A stretch of DNA of 64,000 bases from positions 1 to 64,000 of the forward strand of contig NW_024472154.1 of NCBI RefSeq assembly GCF_017654505.1, written 5' to 3'. Shown here piece by piece: positions 29,165 through 45,038 of this stretch. Below the pieces are notes generated by a model. That model was not told where the DNA came from, searched no databases, and worked only from the letters and a program-made list of their open reading frames with translations. Made by a program: the position numbers and the translations under genes. Position 1 is the stretch's first letter. Each line of letters begins with the position of its first letter. This stretch comes from Polyodon spathula (taxonomy: Eukaryota; Chordata; Actinopteri; Acipenseriformes; Polyodontidae).

Positions 29165-32100
29165 TTAACAACACTGCAAATAACAGGAGTTGTCTCAATG
29201 AAACTTTAATATAAACTGCACGTTTTCGTTACACCTGTCATGTCAGATAAGTCGTCTTAATTATTTCGTTACAGTCTCCATATTTAGTATTTCTGTGTGA
29301 TTGATTGCCCCTGGGCTGGTCCAGCAAATCTTCAATTTGAAGATATGCGGTTTTTGATAAAGTAGGACAGCTATCAATCAATCAATCGATCAATCTTTAT
29401 TTTATATAGTGCCTTTCATAGTGGACCACCATCTCAAAGCGCTTTACAAGATGCAGTAACAACAAGAAAATCCATAATACTACAATTATTCAGATCTAAA
29501 GAGCAGCGTTTTTCCTGACAGCCCACAGGCAGGTTCAGACAGGTATGTGTGAAATACACCAGCACCTGCATTGTGCCCAGCTGACCAAACACAGGCAGGA
29601 AGCCCTGTTTATTTAACACAGCATGTGGAGATTGCATATAACATCTACTGTGCATGGACCAAGTCAAGGACGCTCGGCTCAAAGTGTTTACAGGATCAAG
29701 AAATATGAAGAAACACGTCAACTCCAAGAGATTTCATTGCAGTGTAGCCCTGAACATGATGTCGTGGTGCCTTCACTGCGCTTGATCATCACTTTCTCCA
29801 CTGGGAGCGCCTCCATCCTGGGACACGTTTAAATACCACAGAACACAGCAAACCTAGGGGCCCACTACCCAACACAGTAATGGATGTATCATTCCATTTG
29901 GCTTGAGTGTTATAGCCACTGAGTGCAAAACTAGCTGCATTGATGGACTGCTGTAGGGGACTGGGGATTGCTCTGCTAGAAATACCCTAATGGGTCACAC
30001 TCAGTGTAAGTTAATCAGGATCCTAGTAACCGAAATGGAGCCGGTGTAATAGCTGGATGTGGAATCAGAAACAAGGGATGCATCTGCGTGCAGGGATTAC
30101 CAGAGCTGACCCTGAGCAAGAGGAAGGAGGAAATGCCATCAGTTTCTACAGTGATAAACACTTTCGCCATTCTGTTCTGATACAGCGCGACACCAGCAGT
30201 GTGGAGTTCATGCCTGCCATTCCTGTAACAGGCTGAGCAGCAGTGATGCTGCAGATGAAACAGGAAGCAAGCAGAAATACAAACTGAGCTGAGAATTTTG
30301 AATCGGTTCTTCAGACACACTAACTGCAACTGATCGCTAACACAGTATTTTATAACATGGCAATAAAGCTTTACCGGCACACAAGTAACCTGCCATTTGA
30401 AATGCTATTGTGATCAACAAATGCTTTGTTTAGAATGGAAACCTTTTTCTAGATGGTTTGTAAAGGGATCGAAACTAAAGCATGAGGGTTTTGTTTTTTT
30501 TGTTTTTTTTGCATTGCTCGTCAGGCGCTGAAAGGTGTAGATGACGATGGAAGCGTGCTGTTTATAGAACCACACTGTTTCTCACCTCATGTTCAGACAC
30601 TTCGCTTCCAATCACTGACTGAAATACTAACTTTCTTTAACCTCCCTCCCCTTATTTTTCCTTTGATCAGTGTTGAGAATCTAATTGGATACACCAGCAG
30701 TCTGTTTATGAGATCTGGCCAGAGTGAAAGGTTTGGTATGAAGCCAGTTGCTGTCTGCTTTCCTCGCCAGGCTGGAGCTGTACTGGGAACAGTGCTGTGT
30801 TTTGGTACCGGCACTTCGCATTAAGCAATACAGCCTTTTGCTCAGAACATTAGGTTATTAATGCGAAACTAAGTTGTTTGCTATTATGTTTGCATCATTA
30901 CCAGATTGTTTTAACTTTTACCCATAACTGTAAAACATTCAATAGTGCCAAACTTAGACATATCTTACTTAATACATTCAGTTATTGGTTCACAAAAGTG
31001 TTCAGCACTACTTGCATATAAAGCATCTTGCTTAAAGCTGGCGAATATGCACTGCTGCTCTGTGCTAATTTCATAGAACTGCTCAGCAATGCTGTTTCAA
31101 AACGTGTTGTAGCCAAAGTCAGATTAACGGCTCTGTTTACCATCACAGTGTAAATATTGCAGCAGAAAATCAAATAAATCCATGCAGGCCTAAGTTACTG
31201 TGAGAACAGTGTAGGAACTGAATGCTTTGATATTGCAAATAAATTAACAAGCCTAATCCCTTGCTTTAAGTTCTGTCGCTTGCTTTAACTATCAGCATTC
31301 AGGTCCTTCGTTTTCAGAAATAAAAAAAAAAGAATAAGGACTTGTTCTTTACCTGTAGTACTGATCTTAAAACTCAGTTTACATTTGATTTGAGGCAAAA
31401 CTGCATGCCAGCATGGTCGAGTGTACTGTTTACTTTCAAACTGTCCTTGGCACTGAAAGAGAGGAAGAATGCTGAAAAGAAGATCAAGTCAGCGCTTCGG
31501 TTTTGTCTTGTTTGTCTGCTGAATTCTTGTCTGTTTGAACTCTCGTCTCCACTGTCTCTGTCTGCCTCTGCGGCTGTTGAAGGGAAACTTCATATCGTTG
31601 ACATTTGCCTGATCTTTAATTATATATCTGTTTCATATCCACTTTTGTGTGCTCTGTATGATTCTCTGTTGTTGTTTCAGATCATCAGATCAGAAAAAAA
31701 AATTAAACTCCTAAAGGCTGTGGGTGGGGAAGTATATTAGAGTTACACAGAATTTCTCCACAATCGGCCAAAGGAGTCTTTTCAGAAGTGTTATGTAATA
31801 GTTAGTAAGCATGGCATTACTAAACAGAAACAAGAATCATACAAACACATGCTAAACAGGCATTCAGTATTCGATACCTCAGATTCATTAAAGCAATTAA
31901 TTATAGACTTACGCATGTCTTTGTTTAGGTTTGTTTCTTCTGGCACCATCACTATCAAGTGCAAAGATCTTCGCATTCTGCAGCTGGACATCCCCGGCAT
32001 GGAAGAGTGTTTAAACATAGCTAGCTCCATTGAGGTAAGAAAGCAGGATGCATTCCTACTGCTGGCACACAGAGCCCTGCAGAGCTGACAGCACTGCAGA

Positions 32101-35100
32101 ACCACTGTAGAGCATGCAGCTGTATAATATGCTGACACGGCACCATGCATGCCATTTAAAGAATCATTAGCAGAAGACTCTCTTCTCCCTAGGCCCTCTC
32201 GTCCCTGGAGACCGTGACTGAGATGTACCCGTTCTTCTACAGACCCCTAAATTTACACCTGCAGGAATGGGGTTTGCACAGCCCTGAGCGGGACTTCGAC
32301 CAGATAGCTTCACAAGTGAGCCTTTTGCAAGCAATGTTGCAGAAACCTTTTTACCAGCTAAAGCAATTAACGCTGGTTCTAATTTAAACAAAGTGTATAA
32401 AACAAAATTAAACATCAGCACCTCCTGTCAGCCCTCTATCAAAGTCAGCCAGATGTGCTGCAAGGGACTGAAACTGACCTGTAACAGGGAGGTGCAGCTG
32501 GTATAGTGCAGAACACATGCCAGAGCCTTTCCCTTAATGAAGGAGTCAGTTAGTGGGTTAGTGCACTGCCTATTGCAGGAAATCCCCACCCTGTTTCCTA
32601 GACCGCTGTACTGATCTGCAGTACGTCCAGGCGCCGTTCTGCTATTAAGTTGACAGGGGAGATAATGTGATTATTATTGAGTAGCCTGTTATTCTGTTCT
32701 TCTTCTCTTCAGACAGACCGCTGGAGACTGAGCTGTGTGAATAAAGATTTCTCAGTGTGCCCCTCCTATCCCACGGCAGTCATTGTCCCCAGATCCCTCG
32801 AGGACGAGACTCTGAAGAAAGCAGCCAGGTTCAGGCAGGGAGGAAGGTTCCCAGTGCTCAGTTACTACCACAGGAACAACGGCATGGTAAACTGAGCTCT
32901 CGTTACAGTCACAGGGCTGCTTCTCAGTGGGTGGAGCTGATCTGGAGCCCTGCCGATACAAAGTAGAACTCGTTTTCTGCTAATGTTAAATATAGTCCCA
33001 GTGGGACTGGAATGGAGATATTTCTTGTCCCTCGCATTCTGCAGCAGCTCTGAGCTCTGAGTCACCACTTCAGCTTGTTCTGTCATTAAAACAATACAGC
33101 TGCAAATTCAGAATCGAGATGGAACAGCTGTCGTTCCTGTTGTAGCCTTTTCGGTCATTTTTAAAACTGTTTATGTCAACTCTCTGGGGTACAGGAAGTT
33201 TACCTGCTAAGACTTTTAAGAGATTTATCTGCCCTTATAAAGGTTTCCCGTAGTAAAAGCATAGTAAAGCACAGTGAAAGTATGGGAAAGCATATTAAAA
33301 CATGGCAAGCCAGGGCATACTATGATAAATGCATGGTGTAGCCATGTTAAAACTGCTTTTTAAAATATAGCATAGATAGCATAGAACTTTGCATGGCACA
33401 GAGGGGAGAGCCATTCTAGTTCTGGGGAGCATGTCTTTTGTTTTGAATGGGCCTAGATGGCTGAAAATTGTTGCAAAGTCACTAGCTTTGCAGCAAGACA
33501 GATGCAATATCCAGCCAATATACTTGTGTAACCAAAAACAATGAACAGTTCGCTCTGTAGCTAGGGATCCTGCACAGCTGGCTCTCACACCCCTGTTTCT
33601 GTTCTGCAAGAGTCTATTCTTACTCAAACAAGCCTAAAAATAGCCATTTTGAATGCTCCACAGTGCCATCTAGTGGCACTGCAATACTTTTTTTCCCTTT
33701 TAAAATTTAATTCAAATACAGCACAACAATACCACAAGGTTTTAATATACTTTAATATTATTTTCTGTGCTTTCCAATGCTTGTGTATACATATATCATG
33801 CTTGATCACATTTAGCTGTGGTGGACCTCTATAAGGCAGTGTCTGTCCTGCCAGGTGATCATGCGCAGCAGCCAGCCCCTGGTCGGAGCTCACAGAAGAC
33901 GCTGTAAGGAGGATGAGCTCCTGCTGCAGGCTGTGCTGGGTGGATCTGACCTCGGCTACATCGTCGACACGCGCTCCGCACAGCTGGCAAAGCAAGCCAC
34001 GCTGATCGGTGGCGGGAGCGAGTCCAAAACGAACTACATTAACTGGAAGAGACTTCACCGAAACCTGGAGAGGTACAGTACTGGGGGGGGGCTTCGTGCA
34101 TTTGGGGGTAAGTTCTAGGAAGTGGTTTGAGTGTGCGTTTCTGTTTTCAGAGGTAAAGTGCTGCAGGAGAGCTTGATTAAGCTTGTGGAAGCCTGTAACG
34201 ACCAGTCCAACAACATGGACCGCTGGCTGAGCAAGCTGGAGAACTGCAAGTGGCTGTCCTACGTCAGCTCGGCACTGATCACTGCAGGGCTGGTGGCTGA
34301 GTGCGTGGAGAGGTAAAGTGTTCTTCCGAGAGTACTGGACAGGTCTGAAAGAGATCATTGCAGTGTGTTAGTTGTGATTAATACCTCCATGCATATTTAT
34401 GATGTTTGCATGAACACTAGTTCTTATTGTAAATGATATTGTGTGTTTTTAATTATCTTTGACAAGCCTGTGTTAAGGTGCTTTGACTGGGTTCAGAAGC
34501 GGCTCTTCAGCTCCAGTGGCCTGCCACAGACAGGGGCTACATAGGCGTGTGTGCTGCTGTGTATTCCCAGCAAAATAAAATAAAAGATCACTAGGTGGCG
34601 CTGGCTCTTGCTTCTTGCTAAATAATTTAGCATCCCAGAACAGACTGTCCATTCCTTAAATGAATGCAACTCGGCCCACAAGTGCCTCGCAATATTATCC
34701 GTTTGCTACCAGGGAGAAATGCTTGGACGCTCTACATGTTTTCACTCCTAGAACGTGCCAATGCAGGCACTCACATTGAAAGGCAGGGCTGTTATTTTGT
34801 GGAAGGGAGGTCCTATGAATTACACGGCGGTCCTCCCCAGTAACCCCAGATGGCTGCTGTGGCTTGTCTCCTCAGGGAGGGGTGCCCGGTGCTCGTGCAT
34901 GGCTCCGAGGGCACAGACACCACGCTGCTGGTCACCTCCCTGGCGCGGCTTATCCTCGACCCCGAGTGCAGGACGATCTCCGGCTTCCAGGAGCTAATTG
35001 ACAGGGAGTGGATACAGGTAGGATCCCTCCCACACCAGAGCCAGGAGAGAGGACTGATAACCAAGGTTTTAAACCAGCTTGGATACATCAACTGCATTAT

Positions 35101-37761
35101 TTCCTAAGGCTCTATCGAATCAAACATTTAGATATAGGAGGAATGGGACTAACATGCCACTACATCTGCAAAAGTGCCCTGAAATTGTGTTTATAACCCT
35201 TCGTTAATATTTCATTGAATATCGTTCATAACTTTAAAACACTCAAGGTAAAACTTATAAAAAAAAAATACTTTAAGTGAGTCTCCAATGCACAGTGAAA
35301 TAACACAGATATTTTTTGAACTGAGGTAAAACGAAGTCAGGTAGACAAACACTTCTGCTACTGCCTTTATGTACACTGAAAAAGGCACCAGCTGAAACGC
35401 TTGTCTACTTGCCTTAGTTTATCAGGTTTCCTTACAGTTGTGTCTGATTCTGCGTTTTGAAGTGATGAAGTTTTTTGAATACTCTCCCCGCTCCCTCCTC
35501 CCTCCTCCCTCCTCCCCACTCCTGTGCTGTGGTTGTGTGTTCAGGCCGGGCACCCCTTCCAGCTGCGTTGTGCCCACTCTGCCTTCTCCCACACCCGGCT
35601 CCGCCATGAAGCTCCCGTGTTCCTGCTCTTCCTGGATTGCTGCTGGCAGCTCTCCCGCCAGTTCCCTCTGTCGCTGCAGTTCAACGAGGCCCTGCTCACC
35701 CGCCTCTCCCAGGAGGTCTACGCGTCCAACTTCGGCAACTTCCTGTGCAACAGCGACAAAGAGCGGTGAGTGCACCCTGGGCGTGACCTGATAGAACCTG
35801 AAGACAAACATTTCGGGTAGTGCCTTCTTCAGTGTCATCAGTACAGCTGTGGCCAGAAATTACAAAAAAAAAAAAACCCTATACAAACATAATTTAGATA
35901 TTTTACTGAACATCATGTAATCAAAGAAACTGATATCATAGAAGTTTACCGGAAGCCATTATAGTAGTTTTTCATGTTAGATTTCGAAATGTTACATTTT
36001 TCAGTTTTTATCAGTATACGGAAAACTAGAAAGCGCTATGTAATTCAATATGTTAACGTTACATTATTCAGCGTTTTTTATTTGACTGTATGAAGTAAAA
36101 TGTGTTAATTCTACCTTTGGCTGTAGCTGTGTGCGGTTTGCCAGTTTGGCAGCTCTTCTGTGTGAGGGCTCTGTATTTATTTCTTCCACACCTTTAAACA
36201 CTGTGCCTGGAGGCACACAGGATGCACTGGTCATCCCCACATGTAATCTCATAACATTATAGTGGAGGAGCAGCTTCAGCAGTCAGAGCGCAGAGTATCT
36301 GCAGTGCCCCTCGAGTGCTCTTTCTTTCTCTGGACTTGCTGTGCTGATGTGTTACTCAGCCCCAGCTCCTTCCCCTGTGTCTGCAGGTGTGCTTTTAGAG
36401 TGAAGGAGAACACCAACTCTCTGTGGGCCTGGATCAATAGGCCCTGTGAGCTGAGCAAGTACACCAACCCCCTTTATGAGTGCAACAGCCTGGCGATCTG
36501 GCCCTCCGTGAACCCACAGAGCCTGCAGCTGTGGCAAGGTATGCAGCCTCGGTCTGTCTTAATGGAAACCTTGGACAGTTTGGTAAGGGCCAAATACTGT
36601 AGCAACCCACGAGCGAGCGCTCTTGTGGTTTGTAACCAGAAACCCTTGATAGAATCACAGCCTTATTATGCACATGTGGGTATGCATTAATATTATTATT
36701 ATTATTATTATTATTAGACCCTTCAGTATTAACTTGGTTATACAACAGCGTTTAGTATATATTACTTGGGGATTTGCTGTGTTAATTAAATGTGCTTCCA
36801 TTGAGAGAATGTCTGCTTCAAGGAGTGCTAACCAACGCTTTCTTTAGCTTTTATTATCATTGTAATAAATATTGCATTTGCAGATATTTCAAATACAAGA
36901 TCAGCGTATGAATCCTGGTACTGTTGGAGCAGATCACAAGTTCTAAGTGCAGCTAGACCACTGGAGTGAGTCTGAGCTGCAACTCATGGGACTAAGTATC
37001 AGCAAAGGCAGCTCTTCCAGTCTATACAATTGTCTTTGAAATATTAGCAAATTCAAAACTAGAACAAAGATCTTCCACAGAAGGAATAGAAGAGCAGTGC
37101 TGTTATTGCTTGGTCTAGTGCGAGGTGAGACATGTGCCGCTTTAGTTAGGGAGCGAGGCTGGAGGGGGTCAGTGATCAGCAGCCTCCTGTGTTTGCAGGC
37201 TTGTTCTTCAGGTGGAGCCACTCCACACAGCACCTGGACGAGGCCTGGGAGGAAATCCGCCTCATTGTGAGCGAGCATAAGGTAAAGGGCAATACTGACA
37301 GCACGCTTCCAGGAGGGTTGAACTCACAAGCCCCTGCTGGGATCAGTTCCGTCTGTGAGCCTTGCTGTTAACCTCGGAACCTCCGGCGACCCGGCGGACT
37401 GCCTGTCCAGAACCAAGCGCCAATCCAATGTGAGGTCACCGTCGACATTCTGCACGGCGCTTTGTACAGGCGAATGACAATATGCATTGGTTTCAAAGGA
37501 CCAAGTGCAGTCTGGGCGATTCCTGCCTGTAAGGGGTTAAGACTGTTTTACTGTATGAGGAATTGCAAATACTGTACATGTGCTGATTATTGTATGAACC
37601 AGGGGTCGGGGAAACTCATTTTTATATCACTTAAAATGTTTTTTCGAATAGGATTTTTAAAGCTGGCACAGTCTGGAATAACTCTGTTCTTTCAGAATTC
37701 CTCTTCAGGAGAATGTGAAGTGAAAGTTGTTCTGCCTGCCCGGAACATGCATAACAAATAG
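28809..37761 (+). CDS. mtmr9: Myotubularin-related protein 9-like, catalytically dead phosphatase
   Basis: Inactive myotubularin. MTMR9 proteins bind and stimulate the active phosphoinositide 3-phosphatases MTMR6, MTMR7 and MTMR8 in the cytoplasm. Exons: 28809-28990, 31929-32034, 32193-32315, 32713-32886, 33855-34072, 34151-34312, 34876-35017, 35545-35765, 36387-36538, 37199-37281 and, less certainly, 37696-37761. Phases agree throughout, giving about 542 residues (human about 549). The product shows a PH-GRAM start (MEFSELIKTANVDNVVL), conserved CPSYP and GGRFPVLSYYH motifs, and a P-loop reading VHGSEGTDTTL at 329-339. Gly331 and Thr337 replace the catalytic Cys and Arg. Exon 1 uses a GC donor (AAAAG/GCGAGT). 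Position suggests the MTMR9L copy, a pseudogene in human. The last exon aligns only loosely with the family's coiled-coil end. Confidence 0.93.
29119..29162. repeat. (AAT)n microsatellite in mtmr9-like intron 1
   Basis: About 14 AAT units, 130 bp after exon 1. Confidence 0.95.
29376..29455 (-). mobile_element. 5'-truncated SINE tail
   Basis: On the minus strand it keeps only the 3' part of the family seen at 21515-21786 (AAAGCGCTTTGAGATGG, then CTATGAAAGGCACTATATAA). It ends in an (ATTG)n tail on the minus strand. No tRNA head remains. Confidence 0.75.
33241..33330. repeat. Degenerate repeat of AAAGCATRGTAAA words
   Basis: Short words such as GTAAAAGCATAGTAAAGC and GGAAAGCATATTAAAACATGG recur at irregular spacing of about 10-13 bp. 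Similar text occurs in an lck intron around 11435-11520. The origin is unknown. Confidence 0.45.
33664..33676 (-). promoter_or_regulatory. CTCF-core-like motif in mtmr9-like intron 4
   Basis: TGCCATCTAGTGG matches the reverse complement of the CCASYAGRKGGCR core at all 13 positions. It sits inside a short palindrome, CAGTGCCATC/TAGTGGCACTG. A second, 12-of-13 match in the opposite orientation lies at 34588-34600. Binding is not shown by sequence alone. Confidence 0.4.
34588..34600 (+). promoter_or_regulatory. CTCF-core-like motif in mtmr9-like intron 6
   Basis: TCACTAGGTGGCG matches the CTCF core at 12 of 13 positions. It is oriented away from the motif at 33664-33676. Confidence 0.35.
35341..35408. 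repeat. Palindromic interspersed element, copy 1
   Basis: Imperfect hairpin with arms of about 30 bp: GTAGACAAACACTTCTGC at the left and GCTGAAACGCTTGTCTAC at the right, with a short ATGTAC-like centre. Its right half recurs inverted at 35800-35835, so the two copies flank mtmr9-like exon 8. Confidence 0.65.
35800..35835 (-). repeat. Palindromic interspersed element, inverted half copy
   Basis: The reverse complement begins ACACTGAAGAAGGCACTACC and continues CGAAATGTTTGTCTTC. It matches the right arm at 35373-35408 in most positions and lies 35 bp after the exon 8 donor. Confidence 0.65.
36687..36717. repeat. (ATT)n microsatellite
   Basis: About nine ATT units in mtmr9-like intron 9. Confidence 0.9.
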
Positions 37762-37970
37762 AATATCACACAGGGTGCTGGACAATGACAAGCTGATATC
37801 CGCCCCACAACCGGTCAGGGCAGCTTGTAGTATTTACCGCGTCTCATAGTGCTACAGCAACATACTGAAGGTGTTGAAATATGGCACTTGCATTAAAATC
37901 AATGCAAAGCAGGATAAATCACCTTTACAAAACTGGTATATTTAAGATTTGACACACATGGGGGAAAAAA

Positions 37971-37976
37971 AATAAA
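37971..37976 (+). terminator. Candidate poly(A) signal of mtmr9-like gene
   Basis: An AATAAA hexamer 210 bp after the proposed stop codon at 37759-37761. Confidence 0.4.
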
Positions 37977-39104
37977 CAATGTGGCCATAGACAAGTTAAT
38001 TTCTGCAAATATACCCAATGGTAGCTCCATTAAAGATGAAACCGTTGTCATAGTAAATATTTTGTGGGTTTAATTAAAACACCTGCTGCATGTATTGTAA
38101 AGCCGTCTCCACACAAGACATCGTTGCAAATGAGAATTCAGCTTCCAGTGGGCTCTTTTATTGATTACAAAAACACAACCTGAAACTTTAGTAAATTGTC
38201 AATTGTGCCGATGCTGCTTTTTTTGTTTTATGCAAAGCTCACAGGATGATAAAAAAAGAAAAAACTGTACTGACTTGTGCTCGTCGGGTTTAAATGGAAC
38301 AGAATTTGAGAATGACTCTGTCAAGGAGAGAGCCTGGTCTGCACAGTACCATTCTGCCCTGCATCCAATGGAACAATGAGTAACTTCACGGCTGGGGTTT
38401 AGGGACGCAGATGTTATTTTCGGCTCTGTTTGCTCCCTGTGATGAATTGTCCTGCGACACGGCTTCTATTAAAGAGCACGACGTGGGCTGCTGTATCTGT
38501 TTGACACAGCCATCCATTCCAGCTTCATCTGCTCTGTGGAGACTCTGTAGGAATATAGATAGTGTGCAAGTGGGCCCATTCGTTTTATTCTCTGACAGTA
38601 CCGGTGACGTCTTTGGACTCTAAACCCGTCACTAGGTCTCTGCTTTTGCAGAAATACCGTGCTCAAATGCTGTTGTCAACTTTTAGAAGGGACTTCTAGT
38701 AATGCCAGATTATTTACTGTAATTGGCTATAATTCTATATTTGATGGATTAAATGTGTTAAGAGTTGTATGCAGTTTACACGAACACACACATTATGTAT
38801 AAGCTTTAAGGAGTCTTTTCAGAAGCAGCCCACGTGGTTGAAAATGGACATTGCTAGTAAGCCTGCTAAAATTGACTCATGGCATACTTGGTTCTAAATG
38901 CTGTTTTTGCACTGGTTGCTAATTTAATATACTGCGCTGCCCTGACCTCAGAACTTTGTTGTTAGTTTTATACACTGTATTGTAACATGTTACTGTATTT
39001 GTTGAACTGATGTTACACATTTGAATGTTAAAATAAATGCCTTCCTGCTGACAGGGAAGTCCTTGTAAGGATGTTACATTAACCTGCAATTGACTGTCTG
39101 AATT

Positions 39105-39296
39105 ATTATTATATTTATCAGGCACCTTTATCCAAGGTGACTTACAGAGATCAGGGTGTGTGATCTATGCATCAGCTGCAGAGTCACTTACAACAACGTC
39201 ACAACACAGTGAGATGAGCTAGGATTTGAACCGGGGAAATCTCCTGATTACAAGCGCTTTTCTTTAAACGCTGGTCCACACAGTCTCCTGATAAAT
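39105..39296 (-). mobile_element. V-SINE-like tRNA-derived SINE
   Basis: On the minus strand it has a tRNA-like head with a perfect B box (GGTTCAAATCC near 39233-39223) and a degenerate A box (TGGACCAGCG). It ends in AAGTCACCTTGGATAAAGG, TGCCTGATAAATA and a short ATA tail. The 3' domain resembles the conserved core of fish V-SINEs (AAGTCGCTTTGGATAAAAGC). It lies about 0.5 kb upstream of the tdh promoter. Confidence 0.75.
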
Positions 39297-39747
39297 AGAG
39301 ACTTGCCTGTTTGTTATTTTGGCAGGTGTACACGTCTGAAATATGTGCGTGTACCGGCACAATTGGTAAGTTATGATTCAAACTCCCTAGGAGGGATCCA
39401 GCGCAAACTCTGCAATGGCATATTTTCTGCCATACGCTTTAATACAGAATGTAACATATTTATCTATAGCTGGTGATGAACAGTACAGTACTGTTGGTGG
39501 GTTCAAACCCTGTGTTAGGGGCGTGTGTTTTCTTTTTGTTTTCAAAGACTTTGCCCTTTTTGATAGACTCAGTTTTACAAAATGGGACATCTTTAACACT
39601 TTACTGATCTGTTCCAAAGGCTAGTGAAATACAAATTGTATAACCGTTCACTCAAACGACTGACTCAACACGAGCACTACAGAGCGCACAATGCAATCCG
39701 CAATGTTGGCCAGTCAGCATTTTTAACACACGTCTGGCTTTGCACAC

Positions 39748-39998
39748 TGGGGTATGTAGTTATGTGACTACTATACCCCACGTACTCGCAGATGCGCTGC
39801 AGTTGCAGTAGAACTACAAATCCCATCGTGCAGTTCGTTGGCCAGCTATCTGACCAATAGAATTTCGGTCCGCTCCATCAACAGCCAATCAAATGATAAT
39901 CCTTTAATTCTAAGGGTTATTTATATACCTCTAAATCCATTTTATCGCCCCATTTCCTCTGAAGTTTACAGGGAGTTATAGTTACGTGGCTTTTAAAG
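39748..39998 (+). promoter_or_regulatory. tdh: Putative tdh promoter and noncoding first exon
   Basis: Signals in order: an imperfect palindrome with TGGGGTAT/ATACCCCA arms (39748-39780); a ZNF143/Staf-like site, ACTACAAATCCCATCGTGC (39813-39831, 17 of 19 positions); two CCAAT boxes (ACCAAT near 39854, GCCAAT near 39883); and a TATA-like TTTATATAC near 39920-39928. A strong donor, AAAG/GTAAGT, follows at 39998/39999. The spacing fits a transcript starting near 39950 with a short noncoding exon spliced to the acceptor at 40620. Start and exon limits are inferred. Confidence 0.55.
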
Positions 39999-40580
39999 GT
40001 AAGTTTATACACTGTTTTGATGAATTTTCGTTTCTTTGTAAGTAGTATGTACAGCGCTTTGAGGTGTTTCAGGAGACGCTTTATAAATCCCTATTGTATT
40101 GTTAAATTATTTAAATTCAGGCAAGTATGCGCGCAGCGCAACTGCGTTTTATAACAATGTACATTTTTATATTTCAAATATTTCAAAATACCTAGCAATA
40201 GAGGAAAAGGACAATATTTTCTGCAATAATAATATTACTACTACTAATAATATCAAATGACAGTCGTTAGTATTAGAAGAATTTTGTCATATTTTTTCGT
40301 CACTTTTTATTTACCAATCCGACATAACCAGCGTGCTGTGATATGCATTACGCTACTAATGGAGTTTGATAATATTTGATTAAAATAGACTGATTGTAGC
40401 CTATGCATTCTTACCAAAACGGCTATTAGATTACATATTTATTATATTACATTTGAGTGGTGTAGATTTTAAAGTCGAATTGGTATCTAATAAAGTTTTG
40501 CTTTCAGTTTCACGTATGTATTTTTAATTACGCGGTGTTTTGTTGTTGTTTTTCTTTTCTAATCTCAGTTGCGCACGTTG

Positions 40581-40581
<1 letters not shown>

Positions 40582-40611
<30 letters not shown>
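40582..40611. repeat. T30 tract in front of tdh coding-exon acceptor
   Basis: Thirty T residues followed by TGCTTATCAG (40611-40620), which supplies the AG acceptor directly before the first tdh coding exon. Confidence 0.9.
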
Positions 40612-40614
<3 letters not shown>

Positions 40615-40630
40615 TATCAGCAGACTCGAC

Positions 40631-45038
<4,408 letters not shown>

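Larger units (their letters stand above)
37762..39747. other. Intergenic region, mtmr9-like 3' end to tdh promoter
   Basis: No further gene is recognised. AATAAA hexamers at 37971 and near 39031 are candidate poly(A) signals for the mtmr9-like transcript. A V-SINE-like element lies at 39105-39296. Short open frames here look random in composition. Confidence 0.55.

Noticed and set aside
28563..29198. 211-residue minus-strand open frame
   Set aside because: Antisense to mtmr9-like exon 1 with a poly-leucine run made by the AAT microsatellite.
33624..34358. 244-residue minus-strand open frame
   Set aside because: Antisense shadow of mtmr9-like exons 5 and 6, whose plus-strand reading is clearly conserved.
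37282..37371. Readthrough of mtmr9-like exon 10 to a TAA at 37371
   Set aside because: The GTAAAG donor after SEHK and the conserved family boundary favour splicing. The readthrough residues match nothing in the family.
40060..40095. SINE-tail-like CAGCGCTTTGAGG and GCTTTATAAAT text in the tdh leader intron
   Set aside because: Short and diverged with no head or body, so it cannot be assigned to a SINE with confidence.
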